A DNA stretch of 64,000 nucleotides from Fremontodendron californicum. Lineage: Eukaryota > Streptophyta > Magnoliopsida > Malvales > Malvaceae. The notes below the pieces were generated by a model. It searched no databases. It was not told the DNA's origin and saw nothing but the letters and a program-made list of their open reading frames with translations. Below are positions 47,805 to 58,300 of the stretch, piece by piece (the stretch's first letter is position 1; the number at the start of each line of letters is the position of its first letter). The stretch spans positions 14,962,501 through 15,026,500 of the forward strand of contig JAULJL010000018.1 of the NCBI GenBank assembly GCA_030761205.1, in the 5' to 3' direction. The position numbers and the translations under genes are program-made.

Positions 47805-49994
47805 ATGTCCACTGAAGTAGACTCTCTTGAGGCTAGTGTTACTCCTAGTCCTCTTAACACAGAACATGACGGAAGTTCAGCAGCTGAAGCTTCAAGTCAA
47901 GCAAAACAGCAAACTGGGATTGCTCAAGGGAGGAAAAGAAAAGCCATGCCCCCAAGGTCAGAAGTATGGTCTCATTTTACTAAATTTGTTACTAGTGAGG
48001 GTGATACAAAGAGTAGATGTAATCATTGTGATAAGGAATTTTGTTGTGATGTAAAGAGAAATGGCACTGGATCACTAAAATATCACATGAACCAATGCAA
48101 GCAAAATCCTGCTAATGTTGACACTGCACAAGCCCAACTAGTTTTACCTAGTCATAGGGGTCTTGAAGGGGAAGGGCATATTACAACTTGGAAATTTGAT
48201 CAAGATGGAATTAGGAAAGGTTTAGCAGAAATGATTGTGATTGATGAATTACCTTTTAGGTTTGTAGAAAGTGAAGGCTTTAGAAAATTTATGTCTAGGG
48301 CATGTCCTAGGTTTCATATTCCTTCACGAACTACTGTGATTATGGATGTTTATCATCTTTACTTAGATGAGAGGATAAAGATGAAGCAATTTTTGAAAAA
48401 TTCATGTACAAGAGTTTGTCTAACTACGGACACATGGACATCTTTGCGAAGAGTTAATTATTTGTGTCTTATGGCTCACTTTATTGATAATGATTGGAAA
48501 TTGAATAAGAAAATCATAAACTTTTGTCCAATTTCTAGTCATAAAGGTGAGGCCATAGGCATGTTGTAGAGAAATGTTTACTTAGTTGGGGGATTGATAA
48601 ATTGTTCACTATAACACTTGATAATGCAAGTGCAAATGATGTTGCTGTTGGTTATTTGAGAAAAACGTTTGGGCAGCGGGGGGGTTGTATTTTAAATGGT
48701 AAATACCTTCATATGAGATGCATTGCACACATTGTGAATTTGGTTGTGGTTGAAGGTTTGAAAGAAATGAATAAATCTGTTGCACGTGTCAGGGGGGCTG
48801 TAAGATATGTGAGGCAATCTCCAGCTAGATTTAAAAAATTTAAGGAGTATATTGAGATGGAAAAAATAGAAAGCAAAAATTTGTTGTGTTTAGATGTTAG
48901 TACTAGGTGGAACTCTACCTACTTGATGTTAGATAGCGCTCAGAAATTTGAAAGAGCTTTTGAGAGATTCGAAGAGCAAGATAACAATTTTAGAGTTGAA
49001 CTTGAGTTGGGGGAAGGTTGGCCTTCTGAGGAGGATTGGACTACTGTTAGAAACTTGAGGGACTTCTTAGAACACTTCTATGAACTCACTGTGCGAGTTT
49101 CTGGCACTTCGTATGTCACATCCAATATTTTTTTGATGAACTTGCTGAAATGGATTGTCTTTTGCGAGAGTCTCAATTAAATGAAAATATTGAATTTGGT
49201 GTGATGGCCATGAGGATGAAAGATAAATATGATAAATACTGGGGCAACATTGAGAAGATTAATATGCTTGTTTTTGTTGCTGTTGTTCTAGATCCTAGGC
49301 ATAAATTTAAATATGCAGATTTTGCAATTCGAGATATGTATGAGGGTGAAAAAGGTTTGAGCATGGTGCAAAGGTTGAAGGAAGTGTTATATGAATTGTA
49401 TGATGAGTATTTACCTCCACTTCCAAATGATAATGGCAAATCAAGTGTGACACCACATACTTCTGTAGAACCACAACAAAAACTAAAGAAGCGTATGAAA
49501 TCAAAGTATCATAAGCATGTAGTTGAATCTGGTGATGGGGATCAAAAGTCAGAATTGGATAAGTATTTAAATGAGACTAATGAGGCAGATGTTGATGATT
49601 TTGATATTTTAGGATGGTGGAAACTCAATAGCCCTAGGTTTCCTATCCTTTCACATTTGGCCAAAGATGTTTTAGCTGTTCCAATTTCTACTGTTGCTTC
49701 TGAGTCCGCATTTAGTACGGGGGACGTGTGCTTGATTCATTTAGGAGTTCTTTAACTCCTAGAGTTGTACAAGCCCTAGTGTGTACTCAAGATTGGATTC
49801 GGAAATCAACAAATGAAGACATCAACAATGAAGAACAGTTACAAGATCTTGACAAAATTGAAAATGGTATAATTATTACTTTCCTTTTATTCTATGAACT
49901 ACAAATATTTTTGTTAATGTTTATCTTTATTTGTTTTTCTTTTGGGTGTTTAGATTTATCTTGGAATGCATTAGAGCCTACCGTTAATTCATGA
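47805..49994 (+). pseudogene. hAT transposase, BED zinc finger type, three frameshifts
   Basis: The Met at 47805 follows a plant acceptor (ctttgtag), and a donor (acaaggtatat) lies at 47588, so the leader probably holds an intron. Residues about 48-105 form a BED finger: W at 'EVWSHFTKF', then C-x2-C (CNHC) and H-x4-C (HMNQC). The catalytic region has 'LTTDTWTS' and, after a one-base loss near 48565, 'ITLDNASANDVAV' and 'HMRCIAHIVNLVV', then 'DVSTRWNSTYLML'. A second one-base shift near 49130 and a third in the G run at 49720 break the dimerisation domain, which has 'DILGWWKLNSPRFPILSHLAKDVLAVPISTVASESAFST'. It is of the DAYSLEEPER/RICESLEEPER type. A short 3' intron may lie at about 49867-49953. 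Confidence 0.92.
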
Positions 49995-51003
49995 GCTAGT
50001 GTTAGTTGAAGGGTAAGATTATGTAATATAGTTTATGTAATTATGTAATTTGATTTATTTTTAAATTCTAATAATAATATTATTTTATATTTTTACATAT
50101 ATTTTGTAGGACAATTGGATATTGATGAAGGTAGAGAGCTTACACCTGGATGGAGATGACAGTGTAACATTTGCATTTCTGTTGGTTGTTGGCTACTTGG
50201 CTTGTTGCTCTCTTTGAAGATGTTTGTAATGATTCTAATGAAGACAAGAGTATTTATTAAGTTTGTTATTGTATGTTATGTTTTAAGTCTGTGTATGTTA
50301 TTGAGTTGCAGCCACTGGCCATTGCCTTTGGTTAGTACTTAGTAGGGATGTTTGTTATTGCTTACTGCCTTTGGTTTATGGGTTAGTAGGCTGTTTGTTT
50401 GTTATTGCTTATTGAGTTATTGCCTTTGGTTAGTAGGCTGTTTGACTGTTTGTTATTGCTTAGTTATTGCCTATTTGCCTTTGCTATGTCTGTACTGTGC
50501 TTCTTTGCTTTGAGACTATGTAATGTTCATGCTTTATCATGTTTTCTTAGGTGTGTTTGTTTCATATTTGGATTTTATAATATGCTTTGCTTTTGGATTT
50601 TGATTGGTTGGACTTGGATGGATAATTTGGATACAAAATCATGTAAAAAAATAGGTTAGCAAAATAAATTTCTTATTTATTTCGGTTAGTTCGGAAACCG
50701 ACCGAATTAACCGAAATAATTTTGGTTCGGTTAATTAACCGAATTAATTATTCGGTTCGGTTAACGGTTAATAGGAAAAAAATTTCGGTTAATTCGGTAA
50801 TTCGGTTCGGTTATTAACCGAATTAACCAAATGAACACCCCTAGTATCAGCATGATCATCGAGGGAAATGGACGCCAAATTGGGAGGGTCCCTATGTGGT
50901 GGAAAAAGCTTTTTCAGGTGGAGGTTTGATTTTGGCTGAAATGGATGGGGATATTTTGCCAAACCCGATTAGTTCAGACACTGTGAAGAAGTATTTTGCT
51001 TGA

Positions 51004-52527
51004 AAGAAAAAGAAAAGAAAAGATAAAAAGAAAAGGGAGGACTCAAATAGAAAACCCGAAAATGACGATTTGGATCATAGAGGATGTCTGAGTTGAAAAC
51101 CCGAAAGGGTGGCTTAGATATGAGAAGTCTCATGAGGATGGGGACAATGTCTAGTTTGATGAACTTTGAAGGATTGAAGACATCGATTGGGATTGGTTTT
51201 TGGATGAGAATTTTGAATGAACTGTTAAGGTTGTCTAAGTATTTATTGTTTTGATACTGTTTTGTTATCCTAACACCTTTGTGATAAACCTTTTGATGTG
51301 TTTTTTTGTTTCTTCAATATGACTTCTTTTCCTTATTTTTATTAACAAAGACCTTTCTTTCCAGATTATTTTTGCTTTCCATTTGTTATTCTCAACTTTA
51401 TACTTTTGCATTGAATAGAGGGAATGCATCATGCATTGCGTTTTCTATAGAATTAGAATAATGATTGATAAATTGGAATGATAATTTTAAAAGATCCTTG
51501 TATTTATTTTTATGAGAAATCTAAGGATAACTAAACAGAAAAGTAGGGAGATGAGATGAGAAATTTTAAAAGTGAGAATTTTTGAAGATGAGAATTTCTA
51601 TGATGAGATGTTAAGGCCAGTTAAGCTGGCATAAGATGAGACATAGAATAATTGGTGTTTTGAAACCTTTGAGAAAAGAAACTGTTCACATTCAGCAAAT
51701 TTTAGAAAAGAGGAAGAGATAGTAAGATTCTCTCCATCACTTTGAAGCCAAGCATGACAGAGATGAATAATGAGCTTAAGAACCTTTTATCTTGATTAGA
51801 GATTCAGAGAGATGATATCATTTATTACAATGTATTCATGACATCTATTGCATGGTATGCATATGCATTCCAGTCATGACATTCATGTATTGCATTGCAT
51901 TCATGCATTGCATTCAAGAAAGATTATTGCATATATTCAACATGATTTGGACAAGAATTTCAATTTAGAATTTCAATTTGTGAGGTTAGCAACTTCTTTT
52001 GGGATTCAAGGTAAGATTTTTGAAATTTATTTGAAAAAAGCATTTATGTTTGGTGAATTTACAAATTTCTTTTGGCATTTAAAGTTGATGCCTCGTGAGG
52101 AGTTTTTTCTTCTTTTGGTATTTAAAGTTGATGCCTCGTAGGGAGGAGTTTTTCATGGTTTGGTATTTAAAGTTGATGCCTCGTAGGGAGGAGTTTTTCT
52201 TCATTTGGTATTTAAAGTTGATGCCTCGTACGAAGGAGCCTTTCATCGTTTGGTATTTAAAGTTGATGCCTCGTAGGGAGGAGTTTTTCATCGTTTGGTA
52301 TTTAAAGTTGATGCCTCGTTGGGAGGAGTTTTTCTTCTTTATGTTATTTAAAGTTGAAGCCTCGGTGGAGGAGTATATTTTCACATTGGTTTTATTTAAA
52401 GTTTATGTCTCATTTAGAGGAACATTTCTATGATGGGATTTTCTTTAAGTATATAGTGTCTTTTTAATGTTTGAGAATTAGTAGGGTGTCTACGTCTTTG
52501 CACATCCCCTGTTTCTCAGGGAATGCA
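51004..52527 (+). other. Element C 3' untranslated region
   Basis: Non-coding. It opens with the paired 'aaaacccgaaa' words (51051 and 51096) shared with element B, then AT-rich DNA, then the 45-bp repeat array and the polypurine tract. Confidence 0.7.
52081..52425 (+). repeat. 45-bp minisatellite, about eight copies
   Basis: aaagttgatgcctcg (last copies variant) recurs at 52081, 52124, 52169, 52214, 52259, 52304, 52350 and 52398. The 45-bp period keeps frames open on both strands, giving false repeat proteins. It lies just upstream of the 3' LTR of element C. Confidence 0.92.
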
Positions 52528-52541
52528 CAAAGAGGGGTAAC
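52528..52541 (+). other. Polypurine tract of element C
   Basis: aaagaggggtaac directly precedes TGTAGACACC, parallel to elements A and B. Confidence 0.72.
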
Positions 52542-53311
52542 TGTAGACACCAAATTTTATCCGGGTTTACTTGTAGATAATTTTAGTTTTAATTAACTAA
52601 TTAATTTTAATACTTTTTTATTTTTGAATTTAAACAAAAAAATAAAAAATGAAAAACAGAAAATGAAAAAGATTCAGATAATTCAAAAAAAAAAAATTAT
52701 AAACCAAGTTTAGGTTGGACTTGATCTCTTCTTTGGATCAGACTTGGACTCTAAGAACTATGGTTAGAATAAACTCCTATCTTGATCAGATTAGGACTCC
52801 AGATGACAATGAAGCTCTAATTTATTTTCCTATATAAACAAGTTAAATCAGCAACCAAAAACACAGAATTTCGAAGCACAATCAAGAGCAAATAAGCAAG
52901 AATCAGTGAAAAAAGTTTTTTTTTTTTAAGCTGTTAGGTTCGAAATTTCTTGGGCTTTGGCTTTAGTGGTTGTTTCGAAAGGGTTTTAGTAGTGGGGATT
53001 TAGGAAAGGTAGAGAGGAAGCTTAGGTTGGAGTTTGGTGACCATTCGACGAACAACGAAGGACATCGGAGGGGTTGAGGTCGCGGCATCCAAATTTAGAT
53101 CTAGAAGTTTCTGGGTTGATTCGGGTATAACTAAGTTGGTTTTTGGGTTGAGGGAATCAAGAGGATTTTTTTTTTTGAATTTTTTCTAGAATTTCTTGAC
53201 CACCGGAGGCGGCGGTGACCGACGACGACGGTGGCGGCGACGGTTACCAATTTCTGGGTTTATTGAAGAACACGGTGGGTGTTCTTGGAGAAGGAAGATC
53301 AGAGGAAAGAA

Positions 53312-53355
<44 letters not shown>

Positions 53356-54598
53356 AAAAAACAGGTATGAAATGAAACAAAAAAAAAAGTTTTGGCCTTT
53401 ATAGCCGCATACGGGTCGGGTCAAGAGGATCCTTGCGCGACTCGCGCACAGACCCGACCAGTATGTAGCTGATGTGTTTTTTTTGTGTGTTTTTTTTACA
53501 TTGTTATGTTTTATTTTTTTATATATTTTATTTTCATTGTTTTACTAATTTCATTTTTAGTTTTTTGCAGGTATATTTTCGTGAACTAATTATATTATAT
53601 TATTTATTATTTTTGATTATTAATTATTAATTTAATTTGATTAGTAAGATAATTTTTAATTAATTTTTAATTGATGATTAATTAATTTAAAATAATAAAT
53701 GGAGATCTTTTCCGATTATGAAATTCAAAGAGATCACGATTGATTGATTTTCGAGAAATTTCTAGGTGAGAGAACTCTCTTAAAAAATTTTCAGATTGAT
53801 GAAAAAGTTTTTAAGGGATAATTTTCGATACAAAGAGGTTAAAATTTATTTGTTTTAAAATAATTAATTTTCAATGAACTTTTGAGTCATGATTTTCATA
53901 ATCGATGCTTAATTAAAAATCAAGAATAAATTAAGATTTCTTTCGATGATGAAATTCAAGGAAATCGCGATTGGTTGATTTCTAAGAAATTTTTAGGTGA
54001 GAAAAATCTTTTAAAAATCCTCCAGATCAATGGAAAGGTTTTTAAGAGGTATTTTTCGATATTGAGATCGAAATTTATTTTTTGAGCAAACATGAATAAA
54101 ATACAAGTTTTAATTATGAAAATTAGACTTAGATTTAAAACTTAACTTTTCCGACGACGGAGCCTCTTCAATGGGAAGATTGGTTTCTTTTGAATACTCT
54201 CGAGGTGAGAAAATATTTTTTAACAATTCCTCCAGATTAATGGAAGGGAGACCTAAAAAATGACTTTTGATATTTCTAACTTAAATAATTTAAAATGAAG
54301 ATAAGATAGACAAGACCATTTAATTAAGACTTTTTAAGTATCACAAAACTAATTAGGTACTATCTTTTAGATAAGCGTTGTGGGGGTGATAATCCTTCCC
54401 ACACGTAACCGAACTCCCGGACCTAGTTCTGATAAGCAGACCAGTATTTATTATTTTTAAGGTGCCTTAGTCAAACTTAGGATTACTTTAAATAGGATAG
54501 ATTCATAAAGGTGACTAATCAGACTTAGATTAAATGATTAGTGACGATTCCATGATTTGTGTCTAGCTTGTTGAATTCGTATTTGACACGTTATGACA
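52542..54598 (+). mobile_element. 3' LTR of element C (2.06 kb)
   Basis: It starts TGTAGACACC and ends CACGTTATGACA. It shares with the giant LTRs the start, the 'gcgttgtgggggtg' block (54376) and a decayed form of the TGGCGACTCCA word ('agtgacgattcca'). It lacks their 157-bp and 37-bp repeats. The next five bases, TAGTA, could be a TSD. It contains a long T run at about 53315-53350. Confidence 0.82.
53698..54300 (+). repeat. Three degenerate about 220-240 bp direct repeats in LTR C
   Basis: Each unit opens with a 'ttccgatgatg'-like word (53708, 53942 and about 54150). It then carries a 'ttctaggtgagaaaa' word and a 'ctccagattaatggaa' word before a 'tttttgatatt' stretch. Confidence 0.7.
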
Positions 54599-54603
54599 TA
54601 GTA

Positions 54604-55315
54604 TATATCTAATATATATATACTAAAAATATAAAGTAAAATATAAAATATTTTAAGAGGTAAAATAATAATTTGAAAGGTTTAATGGAGCAGAGCAAAC
54701 ATTTATTAAAACTACCACATTCCACTTTGCTTCCCCTTAAAAAAAAAAATCTACAATTCGAAACATATTCATACAAAATTTATTAAACGAATCGAGTTTT
54801 GTCATCTTATTTCCTCCAACTTGCCGTTGTGGATCCACCATCTATTATACTTGTTACGCAATCTACTTCACTTTAACCTCTTATCGTCAAAATTGTCATT
54901 CTTTTGCCTCCCTCATTTTCATGTAAAAATAAAAGTAGACGTGGTAATTTAGATATGTGTTGGTATTTTGTGTGTTTTTATGTCAATTATATAAATATAA
55001 ATAAAATATAAAATCTTAAATATATTAAAAATTTTAATAAAAATATAATATATATTAAATATATTATATTAATTATATTTAAATACATCATATTATGTAC
55101 TATGTTTGTTTCGTATTTTCCTATGATTTTCAAAATTACCAATTTCATCAAACAAGTTTAACTTACTCAGGATATAATGAACAGAAGTGTGAGCGAATAG
55201 CTAGTTTTATTTTATAACTTAAAACTACAGCAGCCCCCAAGGAAGCAAAACAAAGACGGCAAAGCCATCTATTATCTATCTATCTATCTAATCCATTAAA
55301 AAAAAATAAATAAAT
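54604..55315 (+). promoter_or_regulatory. Upstream region of the GluTRBP-like gene
   Basis: About 0.7 kb of AT-rich DNA between LTR C and the start codon. A TATA-like 'ttttattttataac' lies near 55205 and a (TATC)n run at about 55271-55290 just before the ATG. No promoter element is certain. The proximity of the LTR means the gene's upstream control region is short. Confidence 0.3.
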
Positions 55316-58300
55316 ATGAATCTCCAAATCCAAACTCGATCTTTGTCCACCCACTTTCCCCTTCCACCGTTTCCTTCAAAACCCAAATTCCTTCCTCCAA
55401 AACCCAAAACCTCCTTAAAATTATGCTCCTCGCTTTCCACTGTTTCAGTCCCACCAACAACAATCGACCACAAGCCATTTCCAGCCGAGGTTTCGAGGAC
55501 CATCATGGAATTGTCTTGTATAGGGACCCTCTCCACTCTAGCCCAAGATGGGTGGCCCTTGGGCGTTGGTGTAAGGTTTGCTGTGGATGCTGAGGGCACC
55601 CCTGTTTTGTGCTTGCCTCACCCTTCTCTTGATAACCGCTCCACCCTCCATGTTCAGGTCAATTCTTTTACATCCATATATCTATCTCTCTGTAATTTTT
55701 TTGCTACATAAAGTTAAAAATGCAATGCTAATATTTTGGCTATACAGTGACATGATTTACATGTATATATGTAGAGAATCTTATTCATATGATTTGCTTT
55801 CAATCAGTTAGAGCAGTGCGGATTGCGGACTCCTCAGTGCACGATACAGGGCAGTCTTGGCAAACCAGCTGACGCAACGGTTTTGAGGGTAAGTTTTTTT
55901 TTTTGAAGTTCTTATTACTTTATAACTTATACAGGATGTTTTACCATAACTATGTGGCTGAAGATTTAGGACAGTATTTTGAGACTAATCTTGACACAAG
56001 CACTGTCTTTCATTATTTTCTAATGAGGGAGTTAAATAGCGGTCGCAATGCAATGCTGTTATTTTGCAGTTTCGGCTCACTCCGCCGCCGATATTCACAG
56101 TCGATATTTATTGCAATTGACCGCAGTAGCATTTATTACGTTCGCAACCGTGATAAATGCGACGTGACCGAAAACGTCCGCAATTTAAATCCCTTAATGA
56201 TTATGTTTTGGGGACAAATTGAGTAGATAAGATAATTGGCTGCAACAACTTTCTCAAACCCATGTAGCTTTATCATTTATATGTGTGCCTTGCCCTTGTA
56301 TATGGTGTTTGGTTTATGTAGGATTCATAGCTCTACTTGTTACTCACTTTTAATCATAATCAATTTTATACTTTAGAATCCTCTTCCAATTTTTTTCGAA
56401 TTGTATATCAATTGTCCTCTGCATTCTTGATTTGAATACAAATAACTTGAGCTAAATTTGCTTGGATTGTCTAATTAAGAGCTTGTTTAGCTCAGTTGGA
56501 ATTCCTGTATGAAGTATTTTTTTTCTCAAGTAGAAATATTCCGGAAATGCTTTAAAGAAGTGGTGCTTGGTAAACTTGATCAGAAGCATTGCAGGATGTA
56601 ATATTTTTGTGAAAATGCTGTGAAGGGCTGAAATTGCTAAAAGTTTGTTGAAGAACTTCCTTGCAAAAATCATTAAGTTTTAACATAAATAGGAAAAGTA
56701 AAAGAAATTTATATTGAGGATAGAACTTGAGAGGAATTTCTATTCTTTATTCAGCTACAAGAATTTCTTAAAGTTTATGACCCATTTGAATTTTCCTGTA
56801 TCCAATTGTTATGAAAATTATCCTCAAAATTTTTTTTTTTTCCTTTTTGGTATTACATAAGTTCCAAATATTTTAGATGCTTTTCCTATGAATTTTCAGT
56901 TAGATTGTTGATGAAAATGAGAGGTAACTGGTAACTGGTATTTATCATTGAAGATGGCGATTGTGGGCAACAATTTATGGTAACATGTGTATTCTATCAG
57001 CGGTTAAAGCTTCCAACCCCCCTCCCCCCTCCTCTCTTATTTCCATCTCTGTCTATCTCAGCAAAATTTCTCTGAACCTAAATCAACTTTCTGATTTGGA
57101 ATTTAAATTGAATATTGCCCCCATTGCATGTATCTTAGAGGTAGGAATCTAAGATTTGAGCATTTCTGTTTCTTCCTACATGGTGCTAAGCAGTTATCTT
57201 TTGGCTCCCTTTTCATCTCTCTGTTGTTAGAATAAGGTCCGAGTCTAAATCAACTTTATTTGAATTTTAAATTGAATATTTCTTCATCAGCGGTTTGATT
57301 CAGTATGGAAGAAGAGGTTTGGAGAAGAAGCAGATGTAGACAATCTATATATTGTTGATGTAAAAAGAGTACTTCAGATGGAAGACTTCAAAGAGGTATA
57401 CTAAGAATTTTGCTGTCTTGTGTGCTTTATGTGTAATAATTTTTAGCCTACTGACGTCTGTTTAGAATGTTTTATTTTAGTTAATAGTAATATACTCGAT
57501 TGTATTAATTCTAGTATGCTGTCTATAACTCATGCAGGATGGTATATGGGTCACTTCATCAGCTTATAAAAATGCAAATCCTGATCCTCTTCGAGACTTT
57601 GCTGAAGGAATTGTCAATGAAATTAATACCAGTAATAGAGAAGATATCCACCGCTTTTGCAATGTTTATGTCGATTTGGACTTCCAGGTGCATATCCACC
57701 CGTTATCCTTTTTTTAGATAATTTCTACTCCAGTTGACTATTGATTACTGCTTATCTAGTATTTTGTGTGAGAAATCCACAAATCAGTCCAATCCCATTT
57801 CCATCTCTTTTTATATTTAAAGGGCATATTTTGCTTAAGATTTCATTTGTTTTAGTTGCCTTAGGAAACCTAAATCCAAAATTCCTTTCTTGCACCCTTG
57901 TTTACAGTGACGGATCTTTACATTTAATTTTGAGGGTGGCAAATTAAAAAACTAAATCTATATATATTTCATTTGAGGTATGTCATAAATAGTTAAGGCA
58001 AATCAATATAATATTGTACTATAATAAAAATTAACAAAAAAATATATGAAGTTTTGACTAATCACAAAAATTTTAACATTACCCATGCATTTAACAACAA
58101 GATTATATAAACATATATTTTAAAAAATAAAATAACACATCTTAACAATAATTTTGTTATTTTTGCTTTGTAAGGATGTTGACAATGACAAAAAAAACAA
58201 GTGGATTTATAATAAAAATTAAAGAAATGAAGATAAAAGTTAGTATAACTACTAACCAGCAAAAGGAGATATTTGAGAGTCTTACTAGGATCTTAATTTT

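Larger units (their letters stand above)
46775..50843 (+). mobile_element. hAT-superfamily DNA transposon (4.07 kb) with TSD
   Basis: The ends are TAGGGGTGTGCA and, in reverse, TAGGGGTGTTCA. The flanking 8-mers are gtttcagc (46767-46774) and gtatcagc (50844-50851), a TSD with one mismatch. Removing the element and one TSD copy restores collinearity of the integrase tail of element C with element B. Subterminal DNA on both sides is full of GGTTAATTCGGTT-type words in both orientations. It encodes a BED-finger hAT transposase with only three small indels, so the insertion is relatively young. Confidence 0.95.
43487..51003 (+). pseudogene. Element C RT-RNase H-integrase, interrupted by a hAT transposon
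   Basis: RT: 'VSVPKKDGKVRMCVDYRDLNKASPKDNFPLP' region at about 43990-44080 and the catalytic YVDDM at 44318-44332. RNase H: 'MFFDGASNALGHGIGVVLISP' and 'CTNNMAEYEACVMGL' (45208-45360). Integrase: HANGHM...CQICADN (45897-46020), core 'MDVIGPT', 'IISDN' and 'NGAVEAANKN'. The frame reaches 46766, then the hAT insertion intervenes. The integrase tail resumes at 50852 ('NWEGPYVVEKAFSGGGLIL') and stops at 51001-51003. Stops occur at 44154, 45439 and 46077 among others, and frameshifts near 44240 and 45070. Confidence 0.88.
41185..54598 (+). mobile_element. Ogre-like element C, gag truncated by element B, integrase split by a hAT element
   Basis: The domain order is the same as in element B: gag fingers, protease, G-patch-like motif, intron, RT, RNase H, integrase, repeat-bearing 3' UTR, polypurine tract and LTR. 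It differs clearly: the proteins match B only moderately by eye and its LTR is 2.06 kb, not 5 kb. So it is a different family of the same broad lineage. The left boundary is the end of LTR B. The hAT insertion accounts for 46775-50843 plus one TSD copy. Confidence 0.87.

Noticed and set aside
52079..52433. Long open frames on both strands with 15-residue repeats
   Set aside because: The 45-bp period keeps frames open on both strands; the array is non-coding 3' UTR of element C.
55903..56226. 107-codon frame between exons 2 and 3 of the GluTRBP-like gene
   Set aside because: It overlaps a MITE with clear ends and TSD and lies inside an intron.
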